Below are positions 59,434-64,000 of a stretch of 64,000 bases of DNA, in pieces (within the stretch, counting starts at the first letter, position 1; each line of letters opens with the position of its first letter). The notes under the pieces were generated by a model. It did no database searches, had not been told where the DNA came from, and saw nothing but the letters and a program-made list of their open reading frames with translations. The DNA is from Coleophoma eucalyptorum (lineage: Eukaryota; Ascomycota; Leotiomycetes; Helotiales; Dermateaceae). Made by a program: the position numbers and the translations under genes. The stretch is taken from assembly GCA_026120035.1 (NCBI GenBank), contig JALRME010000059.1, forward strand, positions 62,001-126,000, given 5' to 3'.

Positions 59434-61272
59434 TTAGTCCTCAAAAACCAATCTCCTACAAAGCCACGCTGCGGCTAACATTGCGAAACCCCCAACTCTT
59501 AAAGCCCAGCCAGTTCCGTCTGAACTCCCCGCTTGGTGCGCCACCCAAAAGACACCGCTACATATCAACGCCGCAACTAGTTGGGGAGCAGAGATGGCTA
59601 AATTATGCAAGCTCAAAATGGTGCCTGTATCATAATCTTCCCCCACTTTGCCATTATGCTTAGTGATTTCCGCACCAATGATAGCAAATGGAGCCCAAAG
59701 CGTCATTGCCCAGGATAAACCAACGCACCCAATGACATATGTGCCACCAGTTGGTGAGGTCACCAGGATGGTTGAGAACGTTGCTAGTGCGAAAAGTAGA
59801 TGCGAGACCATCCAAACACTTGCGACGTCAAACTTTTCGAAAGACCTCCTTTGGATGACTGAATGCTTGTCATGATTCAAAGTACCCGTATTGAGAGACA
59901 CGAATAACGGGAAGATGCTATTCGCCAGGATGGCAACAATTGCGAAGATAAGGCTGGCGAAAGTTCCAGAATAAAGGCCGTCTTCATGAACGCGATCCTT
60001 TGCAGTTGAGGAAAGGGAGCTATCGCCAATCAAGATGGGTACGCTATCTTATGGATATTAGTTTCGAGCAATTATTGGGATTATGACATACTTACAAAGG
60101 TCACTTATGTAACTGTTTCCATGTCAGCCCATGTCAGGTAATTTTCTGACAAGTTGAAATGAAAATTCAGTAACATACGTGGTGCTATAGAAAAGAAATG
60201 GGTACCAGCCCATCCATGCACAAAATTGAACCTGGCATACTCTACGAATCCTCCATGGCATATCTCTAGAGGTGCGTAATAATTGTCCGAAAAAAGAGGT
60301 AAGTTTTATATTCTCTCTAGGCGTTAGCAACATGCTTTCTGGGTCATTCTCTGAGACTGCAATGCAACTCATTCCAACTGTAATCGCTAAAGAAACAGAG
60401 GCAATCAAACAAAGCCCCTGGAACTGGGTTATCGAGGAAGATAGGAATAGACTTGGCAAATCCGTGAAGCCAGCCAGATACCCAACGATATTTCCCAGTC
60501 CAGTGAGACGGCTTGCCCAGGCACTGGCTTGTGCTTGTTGATGTCTTGCGCAGTTCTCGATAATTAGTGTTCTGAGGCCCATTTGAAGGGGTTGAATAGA
60601 GATATTGAGAGCGTAGATTCCAATTGTCGCAAGTATTATGGCAACTGTTCTGCTGCCGTCACTATCGACACCTCTGTTTGAGGATATCAACAGTCCTTTA
60701 AGAATGTCACCAGACCAGGCGAGAAAAAACAAAGATAAAATGGTTGCCAATGCTCCGCTCAGAATATATGGCCTTCTTCGGCCCCAAGGGATACGGCATC
60801 GATCACTGAGCGCTCCCATCAATGGCTGGATAACGATGCCACAGAGAGGCCCAGCTATCCACACAAGCGCGGTGAGCGATTTCGAAAGTCCCAGTGATAT
60901 TAATAATGGCTGATTGAATTGTCAATCGCATGTATGGACGAATTTCTGATTCAGATCTTCCAAGAATAAGGTGTGTCGGGTCTAAAAAATCTAGTAGAAA
61001 ATACATACCGCACCACGAGACGAAATGACAGACCAAACAACTTGAAGACTACACAAAGAATTAGGACTGCCTGGGTCATGGGCTATCTGGAAAGTGCCTT
61101 ACCCACCAAGCCCGCATGTTGAAGCAATCAAGAGTGGCTTGCTCAAGGAGCGCTTTTGAAACTCATTTTCCGTTTGCACATTTTCTTCGTCTGGTATGCT
61201 TCTATAGTGGTGGTTTTCAAAAACAGTCTTATGCGATGTCTCGTTGCGAGGGAACTTGAATGCTAGTGACAT
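59434..61272 (-). CDS. Sucrose transporter-like MFS/GPH sugar-proton symporter, 5 exons
   Basis: Exons (- strand) 61272-61103, 61048-61009, 60909-60179, 60112-60096 and 60047-59434 keep phase and give 523 aa. The introns are GT-AG of 54, 99, 66 and 48 bp. The fourth exon has only 17 nt. The family is the glycoside-pentoside-hexuronide group with plant and fungal sucrose carriers: ASTCGLGGLQVVW in helix 1, GPLCGIVIQPLMGALSDRCR and WGRRRPYI after helix 2, and GLYSGTFASLIFAIV in the second half. Twelve helices are expected at the plasma or vacuolar membrane. Substrates known for fungal relatives include sucrose and maltose; here it is inferred. No glycosidase neighbour. Confidence 0.85.
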
Positions 61273-61818
61273 ATCTATTAAAAAAAACTATGATCTGGCG
61301 AAAACCCAACTGAACATAAAAAATCCGGATTACCATGAATGTAGTGACAGATAAATAGGCATCTAGACTAATGTTTAATGAGATAGACCGGCTAATGGCT
61401 CGCTATTGAGGGTAAAGGAAGACTGTCCGGAATATAATGATGCTTTTACAAATTCCGGAGGGTAGATACCATCAGCCATGACCACTAAGCAATGAGATGC
61501 GGCATGCCATTAGAACTTGAGCTCAATGGCAAATGCTTCAATTTCTTCGTCATACCAGAAAAATTGGCTCTTTAAAAAATACTCAATCGAACGTTTACGA
61601 TTCACAATGTGCTTATATGATATAGTATTAAATACCTCTAACATTGATTAAAGACCTATCCTACTCTCGAACAAAATGACTCTCATCTTTCTGCTTTCTT
61701 GTTAGTAATTTTCACACTTCTAATCAAGGTCACTCACTCGCTATAAGCCTACTCCACGAGTTATAGCTACCAGTCAAAGGTGCCCCGTACATCGTAGCTC
61801 CATCTAGGTACTTTTATA
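61273..61818. other. Spacer upstream of the transporter gene
   Basis: No gene recognised; A+T-rich. Confidence 0.4.
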
Positions 61819-62118
61819 TTAGAACTTGGCTGTTCTCTTATCTGCCATATTGAACCTACCACTCGAGGTGGTCCAAATTGCTATTAAACTGCCAAAAGCA
61901 GCAGATGAAGCCAGCCATAGAACGATTATGAGAAATGTGATTCTTAACGGACAAGTTCTTTTGGCTGGCCGATTCTTGAATGAATCATTATCGAATGTTG
62001 AGGTTGCACGTTGAAAAGGATACTGAAACAGTCCCATATCTGTAAATTGAAAAGGGGGTCTAAAGGTGATCTTGGGTAGCCGGTTCAAAATGTCTCTGCG
62101 AGTTGTCTTGAGAAACAA
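61819..62118 (-). CDS. Small single-pass membrane protein, hypothetical
   Basis: 99 codons with ATG. A basic cytosolic N-terminus of about 60 residues precedes one hydrophobic helix (LRITFLIIVLWLASSAAFGSL) and a short tail. The plan resembles the N-terminus of the head-to-head neighbour at 62494, so it may be a truncated relative. I do not recognise the sequence; a continuation in a further exon is possible. Confidence 0.35.
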   Translation of the reverse strand: MFLKTTRRDILNRLPKITFRPPFQFTDMGLFQYPFQRATSTFDNDSFKNRPAKRTCPLRITFLIIVLWLASSAAFGSLIAIWTTSSGRFNMADKRTAKF

Positions 62119-62493
62119 AAATTTTATGCGCTTTGTTGGAAGCGGTACGTCTGATTGTGTGTTATCTTCGAATATGCACTTAGATAGACTCTCACTGGCT
62201 ATGATTAAGCGAGCAAGGCCGTAAATATCCGTAAGTCCGGAAGCAGTGCCGGAACCTGGTAAAGAAAAGGTTCGAGGTTCCGGAGTACTTTTTACGGCTG
62301 CAACTCTTTTACCCCCGGTGCCGGAAAGAAGTCAGCAGTAATTTTTGGTGAGGGCAACACAACCTAAGCGACGACTTCGTTCCGGCTGCGGCCCCCCCCC
62401 CTCAGCGCCTTGATATATATGAACTTCCTTAGTATGTAGCTGCTTAATTCCTTAGAGCTTGTTCCAACGATTATCTTGCTGCAGATCTTTGTC
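62119..62493. other. Divergent promoter region
   Basis: About 375 bp between two head-to-head reading frames. A run of about 10 C lies at 62393-62402. Confidence 0.4.
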
Positions 62494-63434
62494 ATGGCTG
62501 AGAAAAAACCACTTTCCCCTTCAAAGTATGAGCTCCTCCGAGATGGATACGACGAAAGTTCTGAAGTTGGCGAAGAACGAGAAGACATGACTTACAATTC
62601 CTTCTATCCCCGCTTTTACAACAGATATTCTCGTCGTTTCCCGGTCATTTGCATCGGCATTTGTTTAAGTTGCTTCATTCTCAGCTTGATAATTCTCGGG
62701 GTATCTGGAATTCTGCTGCGCATACGTTTAAACCAAACCGATTCAACTGGCGCTATTTCCTCTAGTACTCCCAACACCTTTCAAAGCCACCACGGCATAT
62801 GGGTAGAGGAGGCGCCTGACGACTACCCATGTGGCCATACTCCTGCGGAGGCTGTTGCTCGTGGTTGTAAATTTGAGACCTTGATCACATCTTGGCAGCA
62901 TCCAGACTGCTTCGATGAAGAGCTCAACACCGAAATAGTGGCACGCTATTCACCTTTGCCTTTTTACTGGAGCGATCGATTACTCCCCGAAGGCGAATAC
63001 CCAACACCCGAAATGTTGCATGTCATTGACCCAGAAGACATGCCGTTTCATGAAGGTCCGTTCTGGACTACGAGAGAGTATCACACTTGGCACTGCAGTT
63101 ATGCGTGGATGAAAATGCATAGGGCAGTGGAGCACGGGTGGAAGTTGGTAAGTCGATATTTTGGACGAATATTCCCGAATTCAGTTTATTCAAAAATTGA
63201 TGCATTGCTTCAAAAGGAAATTAAGAAATTGTCCCTCTTGAAGCAACCTCACCTCCTCTACAAACATCCAAGAAAAGATACTGACTGTGTACATCGCAGG
63301 ACAAGTATTTGTCGGGCTATGTTCATACAGAGCATTGTGCAGGATTGCTTGTAAATTCTAGCCGACCTGGGGCAGCAGAGCTGTCGTCAATTATAACTTT
63401 CGCACCCGGAGGCTTATTTTATCCCAAATGTTGA
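62494..63434 (+). CDS. Fungal single-pass membrane protein with His-Cys motifs, 2 exons
   Basis: Exons 62494-63147 and 63300-63434 are joined by a GT-AG intron of 152 bp, giving 262 aa. A cytosolic N-terminus of about 50 residues and one transmembrane helix (VICIGICLSCFILSLIILGV) precede an outside domain with CGHTPAEAVARGCKFE, HPDCFDEEL, EYHTWHCSYAWMKMHRA and, after the intron, GYVHTEHC. This pattern marks a widespread uncharacterised ascomycete family. The HxxHC motifs recall UstYa-type (DUF3328) proteins that modify secreted cyclic peptides, but the CG...GC front is different, so the function is open. The ATG at 62494 was preferred to an upstream TTG. Confidence 0.75.
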
Positions 63435-64000
63435 TTAAGGGTATCGAGACGGGAGAATCGTAGTAGTAGATTATTCATTGCAGAGGAATATATTTGAATT
63501 AGATTGAATTTATTGTGAATTGTTTCAGACAACTTGCACGAAGAGAATTTGGACCAAAAATAAATAAAACGAGGCATACTCTACAGCTCTGTAAATCGAG
63601 CTGAGATAACCTAGAATTGTGTTACCTTAATTAATAAGGTTGATCTACTTGATGGAAAAGTGCCATTGCTATTCATTCTCGTAATTCGGCTATTGCTGAC
63701 AGTTATTTGTCAGTTGCTGTCGATAAATCCCAAATTTCCCTTGCTACGCTAGAAAATTTTAATTACTTAATCACGGATTAATTTGACAATAGAGCTTGAT
63801 TGCTTAGCTTTAATACAGAACTATTCAAGATCAGCCCTCAACATGTCAATTTAGAGCAGTAGAAAGCATATATCTAGCGAAGAGATTTGATATTCCCCTT
63901 ATCCATGACTAGCTACCGTGCAGTATCAACTAATCAAATATCGCACTTTCTCACTGGTGCTAAGTGACAAGATATTTAACTTAATCCTGGGACAGAATGT
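63435..64000. other. Right end of window, no supported gene
   Basis: A+T-rich with no recognisable frame; likely downstream sequence of the membrane protein gene. Confidence 0.4.

Overview
This window is filamentous ascomycete DNA, and the gene set suggests Leotiomycetes-like, though I cannot place it firmly. It has three parts. (1) Positions 1-10277 are nuclear repeat DNA, very rich in TA dinucleotides and full of TAG/TAA stops inside recognisable transposon proteins, as expected of repeat-induced point mutation (RIP). It holds a Ty3/Gypsy chromovirus remnant, a Ty1/Copia remnant, and the 5' part of a pogo/Fot1 transposon that the Copia element appears to interrupt.

(2) Positions 10278-46737 are a complete, apparently undamaged mitochondrial genome opened inside one gene. 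The first 167 bases (10278-10444) recur at 46471-46737, where a 98-N gap interrupts them, so the unit closes into a circle of about 36,193 bp. All genes are on the + strand and use genetic code 4 (TGA = Trp, with a matching tRNA-Trp UCA). Order: nad4L-nad5, trnC, atp9, nad2-nad3, nad4, atp8, atp6, rnpB, cox2, cob, cox1, rns, trnY/N, nad6, trnV, cox3, trnK/G/D/S/W/I/S/P, rnl (one group I intron carrying rps3), trnT/E/M/M/L/A/F/L/Q/H/M/R/R/R, nad1. All 14 usual proteins, rps3, two rRNAs, RNase P RNA and 26 tRNAs are present. cox1 and cob have no introns.

The most unusual feature is a set of accessory reading frames attached to the 3' ends of core genes: fused in frame to nad3, overlapping the ends of nad1 and cox3, and just downstream of cox1 and cox2. 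Several share one plan: an N-terminal membrane region, a Gly/Ser/Pro-rich linker, a Lys/Arg cluster, then a polar domain. The nad1- and cox2-linked ones are clear paralogues in their membrane part. Other oddities are a tRNA-Gly copy whose anticodon changed to UCG, an 851-aa rps3, a cox1 with no in-frame ATG, and a dispersed hairpin motif in the spacers.

(3) Positions 46738-64000 are ordinary nuclear DNA with introns of about 50-150 bp: a fragment of an RNase D-like exonuclease gene, a hot-dog thioesterase, a RIP-damaged pogo/Fot1 transposon with terminal inverted repeats and TA target duplication, an alcohol acetyltransferase-like pseudogene, an intact Fet3-like multicopper oxidase (6 exons), a tentative hypothetical gene, LTR fragments, a GPH-type sucrose transporter gene (5 exons, one of 17 nt), and a fungal single-pass membrane protein with His-Cys motifs. 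Mitochondrial DNA inside a nuclear scaffold is most simply a chimeric assembly, because of the terminal repeat, the N gap inside it and the absence of decay; a very recent full-length nuclear insertion is the alternative.
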